From NCBI GenBank assembly GCA_905178155.1, contig CAJINV010000006.1:153965-201450 (forward strand): a stretch of 47,486 nt of DNA, given 5' to 3'. The position numbers were made by a program, and so were the translations under genes. The notes beneath the pieces are model-generated. The model ran no database searches. It was not told where the DNA came from and was given only the letters and a program-made list of their open reading frames with translations. Shown piece by piece: positions 33,541-44,300 of the stretch (positions within the stretch are counted from its first letter, which is position 1; each line of letters starts with the position of its first letter). Source of the DNA: Amoebophrya sp. A120. Its lineage: Eukaryota; Sar; Dinophyceae; Syndiniales; Amoebophryaceae.

Positions 33541-34735
33541 GCGAGATGAATATCGCGAGAAACTTCCCGGCGGGCGCACCAATGTAGCAGAGCGCAGCGA
33601 TAGGCGCCCCTGAGGGCCGCCGGCGCCAAGCCTCCACCGTGTTCGAGGCGCGGGCGGCAGCACAAAGCTGCGAGGGTTTCGCGAGGACGGAGACCAGGGC
33701 CATGGCAACAAATTCCACCCAAAAGCGCCGGCGAAGTAAATCAGGCTGGCAGCTCGCTCGTGGCTCGAGAATGAAAGCGCGCGCACTTTGCCCCACCAAT
33801 GGAAGCAAATGCAAAGAAATCCACGCGATTCATTGCGCGCAGAAAATTAATGGCGGGGAGGAGTCGACCCTGTTCACCACAGCAAGCCCAACCATCCAAA
33901 AGCGCAGGCGGATTATTGATGAGAAACCCCTCTTGTGGTTCGAAGAAAAAAGCGCAGGCCTCTCATCGGTAGAAGCTAGCACGCGACGCAAACCCCTGAG
34001 CGCCATCGTGCTCGAAAGCGATGGCGTTGCAAAGTGCCTGCCCATGGCAACAAGCCTAGCCCTTCTCGCAGCGAGAACCCGCCCGCGGAGCAAAATGCGG
34101 CGCCTGAAAGCGCTCGCGGTCGCGCCGGCGGTCCACACTGGCCAGCCTGGGTTTGCCGCGTGGGGCTTGCTGCCATCCAGCCGCCGATCTGCCCCGGCCG
34201 GATGCGGGGCTCCCGCCCCACATTGGCGCGCGGCGCCACCCTGGGGAAATGCGCTGCATCGCCCCCCCCCGCCCCAGACCCCCCGTATGCGCGCGTGTTT
34301 GTAGTGCGCGCGGCATGTTTGTAGTGCGCGCGCCCTTTCGGTGTATCCTGTCGAAGATCGCGCCGGCCCGGCGCTTGTTAGTTCGTTGTTAGCTTGCGTT
34401 ATGTTGCTCGACTGGCTCTGTTGATAACGGCGCAGCCCCTTGCGGGCGGGGGCCGCGTCAATCTGTTGCGGGCGCACGGGCGGGCAACATCCCTCGCGAC
34501 AATATTTAGACCGAGCAAGCAAAAACGCCCCCGGGGCCCGGGCCTCCACGAACTGGGCGCCTCCCCTTTCGCTTTCCTTTGCAAACTAACTGCGCAACGT
34601 ATGAGGTGCGGAGCTTCGCCAAGATCGCTCGCGTCGGTCGCTATTGAAAAAAAACGCGCGGGGCTGTGTGCATACCATTCAAAACAAGGGGGGGGCTCGT
34701 TGTAATGAAAAAAAAAGCGGAACAAAGCCAAGCGG
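33001..34735. other. GC-rich block between opposed arrays
   Basis: Noticeably GC-rich, with long overlapping open frames on both strands, as expected from base composition. No domain is recognised, so no gene is called. It includes a (GT)n tract. Confidence 0.5.
33508..33539 (+). repeat. (GT)n microsatellite
   Basis: About 16 GT dinucleotides without interruption. Confidence 0.95.
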
Positions 34736-34739
34736 TTGG

Positions 34740-35030
34740 GCTCGCTTTTCGCGTTTCGAATTTCGGGGGCGGCTTTCGCTTCTCTCTATCTCTTCGCTCT
34801 GCTAATTATTTCCCCGGTCGCTTTCTTCGCTTTTCGCGCTTCGCTTTTCGTGGGTCGCTTCCGCTTTTTCTCTGCTTACTATATTCATTGTCTTGGGGCT
34901 CTTTTCTTTTTCGTTTTTCGTGTTTCGCATTTCGGGAGCCGCCTCCCCCTTCTCTTTGCTTACTATGTTGATTATTTTAGGAATAGGCTATGTATTTTTT
35001 TCGCTTTTCGTGTTTCGCAATTCAAGCAAG
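34740..35030 (-). repeat. Short-repeat array, inverted
   Basis: Units contain CGCTTTTCGCGTTTCGAATT or close variants, the reverse complement of the 32612-33000 units. They are spaced about 70-90 bp apart with a TCTCTTTGCTTACTA-like spacer. With the forward array it flanks the GC-rich block like foldback arms. Confidence 0.8.
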
Positions 35031-35130
35031 GAGGCCAGCTAGTACCTGCACACTTTACACAACACACACACACACACCAAAATTAATTAGCGGGGAGATA
35101 ATTAGCACACACATACACACACACACACAC

Positions 35131-35207
35131 GACCGGGGAAATAATTAGCGGAGGAGATAGAAAGAACCGAAAGCCGCCCCCGAAATGCGAAACGCGAAAA
35201 ACGAGCG
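35131..35207 (+). repeat. Forward unit paired with 34745-34815
   Basis: GACCGGGGAAATAATTAGCG through GAAATGCGAAACGCGAAAAA is close to the reverse complement of 34745-34820, giving an inverted repeat of about 75 bp with a roughly 315-bp loop. CA microsatellites lie just upstream (35060-35079 and 35106-35130). Confidence 0.75.
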
Positions 35208-36383
35208 CTGCTATTTTTCCGCTCTCCATAAATGCTCGGGACTCTCCCACCAATAAAATTCTGACCAGCTTTCGCTATTCTACTTTTCACCCATCTCTCG
35301 CTGTAGCAAGTTTAGACCGAATTATTTTCCCTCGCGGTAGATTCATTGTACTAGCGACTCCAAGAACAACATTGATTGCTGCAAAGCTAGAAACTTCCCT
35401 GATAGTCCTCTGGAAAATAATTGGCACATAAGCAACAAAAGAAGCAAAACTACACAGCTCTGGACTTTTCATCGGCCCACCTTCAGCGCAGGTGTTTACC
35501 CAGAGAAAACAAAGCCCACACAGTCACGAACACGTTTGCAGGCAATTCAGCTCGCCGTCCGTGAGGACGGCCGACAAGGCCGTGGAACACAAATTGTCGT
35601 GGCGTAATTTCTGTTTTCCTTTCAACACTTCGATGTTGAGGACGAAATGATAGAAGTTTATTCATCCATCGCAGCAAGGGGAATTATTCGGTAACACAGC
35701 AGGAAGCATCATCACCGAAAGAGATGAGCGAATGTTATAGTATATCTCGCATCATAATAGCGCACCACTCTGTAATAGGTGGATATTTCAATTTCATCCA
35801 TATCCAAGTGAGTAATGAAAGACCAGTAAGTATCTAGTTCCTGACTACACCACTTCAGCTCACCGCCGCTTTTTTCTGCCGTTTCGTCCCCTGATTCGCT
35901 GCCTTCTTGTTTTTATCCACTGCAAAAGTATCGTACTCGTAGTAATTGCATTTATGCATCACAAATCTAGTAATCAAGGGAAATCCGCATTACAAATTAC
36001 ATTTGTATTGCTGAGCCAATTTGTATTTGTAATGCACTTTATACTAGTACGATAGGATACTTTTGCACAGCATAGTTTTCCCTTTTTCCCGCCCCGACGT
36101 TACTCACGTCTTCTGCAGCGTATCCTGAGTAAAAGCGTCCCCATATTACCAGAGTCAAGATGGAAAATCTGCTAGACAGATCAGCCAACTCTGGTTGTTT
36201 CGCATGACAAGTTTGTCCTGGTAGTGTAATCCTGTTTGGCTACTTTAGCAGCATCACAGATCTAGAATATCATGCTATTTCTAGCATCACAAATCCCTCC
36301 AAAACACGACTAGAAAAAGCTCCTCATGTGGCTTCGCATGAGGCACTTTTTTGGCATGCAGATTTGCATGACAACTCTGGGGC
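35208..36383. other. Non-coding left flank of the LTR element
   Basis: No supported gene. From 35950 it is dense in GCATNACARAT words on both strands. The base before the LTR is preceded by GGGGC (36379-36383), a candidate 5-bp target site that cannot be checked because the other side is outside the window. Confidence 0.5.
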
Positions 36384-36849
36384 TGTACGAAAGTACTACT
36401 TGGACACGGACCGAACTAACGCACACGAAAATAAACTTGTATAACCAAAACAATGCATGAACGAGTTGTAGAACATCGATGGGCATAGGGGTGCAAAATA
36501 AAATGGTTGTAGATTCAGATTGTATGTTCTCCTTAGCAACTTCCGCGTATTCTCTGTAGGAATTTGCTCAACCTTGAGCCAAAATGGCTACGTTGAAAAG
36601 GTTCCTTCATGCAATACAAACTTCAACAACCTCAAATCTGTCATGCTGTTTTGACATTCGGCACGGAACTGCCGTATCGTAGTTCTCATGCGACTTGTAG
36701 ATCATGCGCATTACAGATTTGCATCAATTTGACGAGTGGGCTGGTCTTTGAACGTCAGTGCATTTTAGGAACCTAGTGTAAAAGCTTAGCGGAGAACGAG
36801 TTCATTTGTGGTCTTAGTTCGATCTGATTCCGAAGTCCTTATGCATACA
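36384..36849 (-). repeat. 3' LTR
   Basis: 466 bp, TGTATGCATAAGG...CTTTCGTACA on the minus strand, nearly identical to 47021-47486. It carries the spliced-leader-like sequence at 36573-36593. The bases just inside it (minus strand GACTAGGGGCG) form only a weak polypurine tract. Confidence 0.95.
36573..36593 (-). other. Spliced-leader-like sequence in 3' LTR
   Basis: On the minus strand A followed by CGTAGCCATTTTGGCTCAAG and then GT. With the preceding base it matches 21 of 22 positions of the dinoflagellate spliced-leader exon. The only mismatch is the second base. The ATTTTGG Sm-like segment is intact. Confidence 0.85.
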
Positions 36850-38337
36850 CGCCCCTAGTCGCGACGATGTAATGCTGTTAGCCATCGGAACGACTAATCT
36901 TGAGGTCATCAGATTGAACCACAAACGAACGAAATATAGAAAAATATGGTAAGGATATCCGTGTCCATGTCCCACGCCCCTAGGCACGCCGATGCGGTTT
37001 CCATCTCGTCCGATCGGTGTGGCTACGACAGCGACGCGGAGGTTGGAAAACCTTAAGCAACGTGATGAAGTTAGAAATAAAATCATACAGGTAAAGGAAT
37101 GTAATTATCCACGTGGTTAAACTTGTTCTGGTGCCATGACATGCAATTTATGCATGACAAAAAGCACAAAATACCAGTAAACTGTCCTCTTTTTCCTTCG
37201 TACGGAAATGGAACCGAAGAGCAACTTCTGGTGTGGTGATGACCAAACTCCAGCTTGTCGCACGTTCGAAGATACCGCATCCAAAACGTAGCGCAACCGT
37301 AAGCCCAGAGCTTGCCATCCATCGACAAGTAAAAAAAATATAGTGAATTTGAAAAAATGCATGACAAACTTGTGTTTGCGATTTAAGTAAATAAAAGCGA
37401 CTTCGTTGCAAATTCCTGGAGCAGTTTGCGAAACAACACGGAAATTTATCCCGTCCCTGTCTCCTCTCCTGTGGTGTCTTGCAACTTAGTCCATACGAAG
37501 TCTGAAGAAAGGAAATCTAATTTCTTTGTATTGTTATCTCCCCCATGCCAGTGCGTTTTCTGCCTTTGAGATACTAGAAAGCTTTTCATACGTCTCGCCT
37601 TGTCCCCCTCTGTATCTGGAGAAAGACGTCAATTTCTGTACCTCAAACAACATAAAAATCAAGAAAGTTCGTTAATTCAACCTTTCCGCCTTGTCCGCCT
37701 GTAAAACCGTCGAAGTTTTTCAAAAGATGTCGTGAAAGAGAAACAAAGTCAATTCCTAGCGCGGACCGTTTACGCCTAGAATCCATCGATTCTGTTCTGC
37801 AAAGTTGTGTGAAAAGGTGGAAAAACAAGAGAAAAACAACAAAAACTACCATGATCGTGAAGAGAGATCAACAGTTTTGAGGTGTAAACTGGAAGATGCG
37901 GCGCGTGGTAAAATATGAAAGAAGGTGCCGCAGACCAATTTGTGATGCTAAAATGGCTACGGAAATAAAGTAGAAGCGCGTCGACTTACATCATCGCGAT
38001 CGTCGCACACCGTCCTAAGTGCAACAGCACAAAGGAAAGCAAGAAACAAAAAAAAACGCACAGTTGTAATTTTTGAGTTTAATCCGCTGTTGTCGTCAAC
38101 ATCATGTCACGAAGAGCTTCGTGACGTGCTTCTGACGACATTGGCGGGCGAACAAGCAAAAAAATAATACTTCTGGGGGTAAGAGATAGGCTTTAGGTGC
38201 TATTTGAGATGTTTTGATACTAATTAATCGGCCGTCTGTCATGCAGAGAAGTGAACTTTTGATGTATTTGACCCGAAAGTCTTTGCATATGGAGTAAAAC
38301 AGCATGACAGACCAGCTTTTAGACATGAAGTAGCTTA
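36850..38337. other. 3' non-coding region of the element
   Basis: About 1.5 kb between the pol stop and the 3' LTR without a coding frame of note. It includes a diverged relative of the junction repeat (37127: TTGTTCTGGTGCCATGACAT) and several GCATGACA words. It could carry packaging or regulatory sequence. Confidence 0.5.
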
Positions 38338-41300
38338 CTATCCTAAATTTTCTTTCAAGCCCGCCTCAAACAAATTCTTTCTTTCCACGACTACCGTCGG
38401 AACGACCTGTGCACGCGTTCCACTGAATAAAATGTCAATCATTCTACTGACCCGCGAAACGTTGAAGAGGGGAACTTGGTTCACGCAGCGGCTGAAATGG
38501 TCCGCGAAAACATTGAATTTGCCCGCAACGTGCACCAAGGTGATACAGTGCAAATCCTTCTTCACCTTCAAACACCACCTGTGCAGCCGTCCCATCGAGG
38601 TTTGCGCGATCCGGTCCATGTGGTCACTCAAATTCACGTGGTCCGTGAAGACCACCATCGGCAACCCCTTGAAGTGTTTGTAGACCTCGGATAAAAATTT
38701 GAAAAGCACAAACGCCTCCCGGCTTTGGGTCTCCCATCGGCGCTGGGTGTTGTCAAAGACGAAGTTTTTGCTATAAAAAATTCTCAAGCGGCAGCCGATA
38801 GCCTCCGAAAATGTTCCGACAATCGCCGCCCCGTACTCACTTGCATCCAACCAGAAACAGATCGGATTGTCGGCGGAGATCGCTTCATAGTTGATGTTTT
38901 CGATGTACACCTCGGCCGCGATCAAATTTTGCAAATCCTTGACCGCCTGCTGTGCTTGGGGATCCGTTAGAAAAGGCTTGAAAATTGCTCCTTTTTTCAA
39001 GTACTTCCGGAAGTGGTGGTAGTGTTTTCCAAACGTGGGGAGCCACTCCCTCAAAAACCCAAGCATGTGGGCAAAAGTCACCAACTCCGACCGCGTGTTG
39101 ATTTCCTTTTGCGCAATTTGTGCTGCTCGATCCGGGTGAATACGCTTTCCACGCCTCGACCAGAGGTGCCCGAGGTACTGCCCCTCCCGTCGTAATCCGC
39201 TGCTTTTCCGTAGTGAAAACCGAAACCCGCTGTGGATGTTTGCAAGAAAATTTCTGCGCAGCCTGTCCTCGATCTGGGAGCACTGTTTGTTGTCTTTGTC
39301 CTGTGAAGCTGAAATAAAACCGGCGTCATGCATGCAGGGGTCTTTTGCATCTTCTTCTGCTTTTGCATCTGCATCGAAAAGCGCCCCAGATCGAGAAGTG
39401 CCAGAAGTAACCCCTTCAACCGTGTGGGACGGTAGGTGCTCCGCTCTTTGCCTCGCCCGCTCCAGTTTCGCCTTGTTTCTTGCAGACACTGCTTGGACGC
39501 GTTTGCGCCTGTGGATACCCGGCGGGCGGATGCCCGGCAACTTCTTCTTTTGCTTGTCGTCCTGCACTTGTTCCTGCTCCTGCGGCGCCTGGTTCTCGTC
39601 TTCCCCTTGCTGAACGTCCGTTTCTTCTTTTTCTACCGCGTCATCATTTTTCACCGCCTGTTCCTGTTGTTCCTCCGCTGCTGCGGAGACCGAAGAATCT
39701 GCAACCTGCGCTGCGGGCGGTGCAGTTTCAACTTCCTGGGCGTTGTCAACCACTACCCCGCCGGATTCTTGTTCATTTTCCAGCCCAAAGAACTCAAGAT
39801 CTTTGTCCAGCAGATCCTGTTCTTGCTGGTTCTGGAAGTCCGGGTTGGTGTTGAAAACGGGGTGGTAGCGGGTGGGAGGAGTGGCCCAGCCTTTGTCCTT
39901 GACTAGCCACTCACCTGTAAACATATCCAGGGCGGTGACCTCGATGAACTCCTTTTTTTCAATATCATAGAAGAAACGATGAGCGGGAACGATCTGGCCT
40001 GCAATCCCGGTTGCAACAAGGCGGTCGCCATGGATGTCTTTCTTTTTTCCGTCCGGTCCTTGAACGATGTAGCCCGTCGCCCCAAGATGCGAAACCACTG
40101 TGAACGCGGCCTCACTGTTCCGCCCTGTAAGCTTCTTTTTGCTTTTCTTTTCCCCGGGGTCAGTGATAAAAACACGGGAACCGATCGGAAACTTGTCCAA
40201 CTTCGCGCCACTGCGTCGTAGGGTTTGCCTTTTTGCGGTTTCCGAGGATTCCAATCTTGAATCCAAAGTCAGTAGCGCGCCGTCGCGTAGGACTTGAAGC
40301 TGCTTTTCCACAACTTCATTTGGCGACGCTTCAACAAGTTCCTTCTGACTCAACAGAGTCAGCGCCAGGGGCATCTTGGGCTTGAAGTGGTTCCTTTTCT
40401 CGAACGGGCTGACATATCCGAGGCATTTCAGGGGGGTAATTCGGGCGATGAACTGCAGCTGCGGGGCCAAAGTTGACCACTTGCTTTTCAAACTCGGGTC
40501 TTTCATCACCATAGCAATGAGGCTGTCGATCATCGGCTTGTTGGGGGACTCGACGGCGGTGTTAGTTTTCGGTCTGTACGCTTTGCTTTCCCTCTGCGGA
40601 ATGTCCAGCAACCCCATCAACTCCGATAGTTCTCCCTCCGAAAATGCTCCGTCCGAGCGGAGGACTTCGGTGTTGTAGCTGGTGTCCGGAAAAACGATGG
40701 AATTCAGGTGGTGCGCCACCTCCCGTAGTCCCGTGCTCTTGCAGGGGATCAACCACATCCAGCGCGACACCATGCAAACCACCGAAAGCAAGTAGCAGTA
40801 TCCAAACTCATCTTCTGCCAGCGGCCCGATGTGGTCCAAAATCAAGGCGACAAACAAACCAGAATAAACTTCCGGGCCGTCGAAGAACGGGTAAAGGTTT
40901 CCCCGCCCCCGAATACACTTGCAGGTGAGGCATTTTCGCACGAGGTCCAAAACGTTCTTTCGGATTCCGGGCCAGGTGATCATCAAAACGCCGTCGATAA
41001 TCCGGAACGTTGCTTCGCCGTTGACATGTGCAAACTGTCCAAGCACCATCCACACGACCGCCGTCCGCCAGTCCATAGTGTATTCTTCCACGAAGGCAAA
41101 GTTCTTGACAATCGTGCCGCCCGCGGGGATAGCAAGTTTACCTTTGTCGAACAAAAATCCGCCCCGGAGCTTCATACTGATAGCCCGAGACTCTACGACC
41201 CGCGCCTCCTTCGTGCCGAGTTGCCCCACAACGTCCATTCCTTCTAAAAACCTCACTACTGGTCCGTAGTGCTTGTCCGCTCGGGTTGCTGCGATAAACT

Positions 41301-44300
41301 CGGCACTGGAAACTCCCAGCATCGGAATAAACGCGCCGTAGACGTCGTCTTGTTCTTCCGTTGGTTGTGTCTTGAAAAATTTTACAACTTTTGTTGGCCG
41401 ATTGGACACAAGCAACGAGTCGCCCACCTCCTGCAGCTGTGAAGCGAAGATCTTTTTGTAACCTTTTCCGACCCTGGAGCTGCTGCTTCCGGCTTGGTTC
41501 CGACGCACGAAACGGACATCGACCTCGTCAAACTTAACTTGAACCTTTGCCGCAGAATCGTACACCTGCACCTGGTCGACCGGAAGCATGTCCGGCCAAA
41601 TCTGTTCGCAGGTCTGGGTGATGGTTTCCTTGCTGGAATCGTCCTGGAGGTCGGAAATAGCATCTACAGCTTCTTCTGACACTGGAAGCCAGTCTCCCGC
41701 GCTGTAGTCTGCATTCCCGCACAAAATGTCCTCTACTAGCTGCGCCGGGTCCTTTGGTCCTTCTGGGTCCAGTATCTTCTTTCCGTGCCCCCGACACGTG
41801 TAGCGACGGGTCACCGCTTCCCCGTGCCGCATAGTCGTAATTTGTTCACAGTTGTCACAAACTTCGGCCGGGTCGTTGGCGAAGAAGTGGGTCCCGGGAA
41901 CAATCCCAAAAACTGCGGTCTTGCGGATGGAGAAGTTTTTGTCTGGCACTCGGCAGAGGTAGAACCGGTGGGAGTCCGGATCCCCATGGAAAAATCCCTC
42001 GTGATCGTCCGGAACGGAAGGTGGTAGAACAGGAGCATCGGCCCGGTTTCCCATTGTTCCGAAAAAATTTTTCGTAAAGAACGCCCAAGCCGCACGGAAC
42101 GCCTCCTCCCTTGTCTTGTAGCAACGCGGAGAAACCCGGAAAAGCTTCGTTTTGTCCCGGGGCTTCTTTTCCTTCGCGGTTGTGTTTCGAAGGTAGACGA
42201 CCCAGATTTTTCCTGCCGAAGAATCACACCAATAGATTCTTTCCGGCCTCCAGTTGTCTTCCTCCTCGCCCGGCGCCAGAATTTCATCGGCCTGAACTGC
42301 AGCCCCAGCTGCTATCTCCCCTGCGTCCTGGATCTCCTCCAACAACGCCTCTTGTTGCTGAGGGTCAGCCTGTTCTACCGGATCTTTCGCCTTTTTTTTT
42401 TTTTCCTTCTTGGCTTCGCGAACGAAAGGTCTGCCGATTCTGCGAACTGCAAGCTGTAGCGCTTGGGGACTGGCCGTGGAAGAGGAATTTGCGTGGCTGT
42501 CGTCAGAATCTGACCCAGATTCCGACCCGCTTGTATCCGTTTCGAACTCTTCGTCTTCCGTGCCCGCTGGTGGCTGTGTGGTTTTGACCTTCACGACCTC
42601 AAACCCGCCCAAGTTGCACTTGGAATTTTCTCCCGCGACCTGTGCGCGGCTCTCCTGTTCTTCGTCCGAGTAACCATCGCCCCCGCACGCAACATCATCG
42701 AGGTAGACCGCGTTGAATTCTTTGCCGTCTCGATCCTTCAGCGCGCCGTAGGTTTTGGAGGTGACGGTCTGGAAACAGGCTGGAGCAGGTTTGGGTCCGA
42801 GCGTAAGGACGGTCGGTTTCAACAGTCCGCGATGGGTCGACATCGAAAGCAGCCTGCTAGTGGACTCCGAGAGCCGAAGCTCGTTGTACCCAATTTCCAA
42901 GTCCTCAAAATCGTAGTAGTCCTTCAGCTCCATGAGCTGCCAAACCTCCTGGGGGTTCAACGGTTTCGCGCCGAAATTCTCGAAGATGTCATTGAGTTCG
43001 ACGTAGTCATTGAGAATTCTTCCTTCGTGTCTGTTGCCGGATCGCGATCCGACAAACACTGGCGAAGCCGCAGGCGGTGTCGCATCCCCGGCACTGTCCA
43101 CCCAGCGCGCCGTCTTCTGGAAAACCATTTTGTCGTAGTGGAAGTCGGCCTGCAGCTTTGCATATTCCCCGACCGGGTACGGCGGGATAATGCGCAGCCG
43201 ATTCTCACAACCCGGGATGACGAACATTTGTGCAAAATAGCCCTTGACAAACGGCGCCCGGTTTCCTTCTACGAAGTACGCGGCCGCCAGCTGCTGAACC
43301 AGTTTCAAATAACCCTCCCGCAACCGTGGCGGGGCCTCGCACAATTTCGCCAAGTGGTTCACCACTGTGGTCTGGTGCTCTTTTCCTAATGGGTTAATAG
43401 GAATTTCTGCCATGTACTTTGCCCGGAGCTTGTTCAGGTAGTCCTTCAGCTCGCTCACCGAAATCTGTGTATTTTTTCCAATCGGTTGGACCTTCGGCAG
43501 CTGCGGGTTAATTCGCGTCGGGGAATCGTCAGCGAAGGTTACTTTCTTTTCCTTCTTCCGTAGTGGTGGTTCTTTCGGCTTCAAATCTCCTGGCCAAACC
43601 GGAACAGGGTCCGAGCCTACTGCGGTAGCGACAACTGGGATGGGCGCAAATTTCTTATTTTTGTCCCCCTGCGTCCGCAGCACTGTCAGCTTGGCGAACG
43701 GGAGGTCTTCAAGTTCTAAAACTTCTTCCGAATTGTTCAGAACATGCACCGCGGCCTTGTTGGCGTTTTCCGTAACAACAGGAGGAAAAGCTCCGCCCTT
43801 TTCCGCCAGTTCGTCCGACGGCTGCAACAGAAATTTCGCCCCTGCCCCGAAGTCAACTCCAGCCGGAACGCTAGCGCGGTCAATGTTCACGATCATCGAC
43901 CCAAACGGCGGAAGCGTAAGTTCAAAAGCGTCAACCCCGACGACAGGCGTCAACTTTGCTACCCGCTTCAGCGCCACCGGTGTGGACGCTTTTCCCCGTG
44001 GCACTCGGATGACCTTCTTCGAACCGCCGGGGGGCTTGACCTCGATAAAGTCCTTGTTGATGACCCCGAGGGCCTCAAGGTCTTGTTCCGACAGCATCAA
44101 CTGGTCCTCCGCTCCACCAACTGCGAACCGGACCCAGGAGTTGTAGGCTTTTGTCGTTTCCTTGTACTCCTCCGGCTGCTCAAGAAAACCCAGACGCAAG
44201 TAGCAATACTGCTTGACCCCGAACTCCGTACCACAGGCCGAGATTGCTTTTTCTTCCGCGACCAGGTCCTTGCGTTTTCGGAAACAGGTTTCGGGCAGGT

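Noticed and set aside
33138-34549. Several long overlapping ORFs on both strands
   Set aside because: High GC content leaves many frames open; they cross a (GT)n microsatellite and have no recognisable domain.
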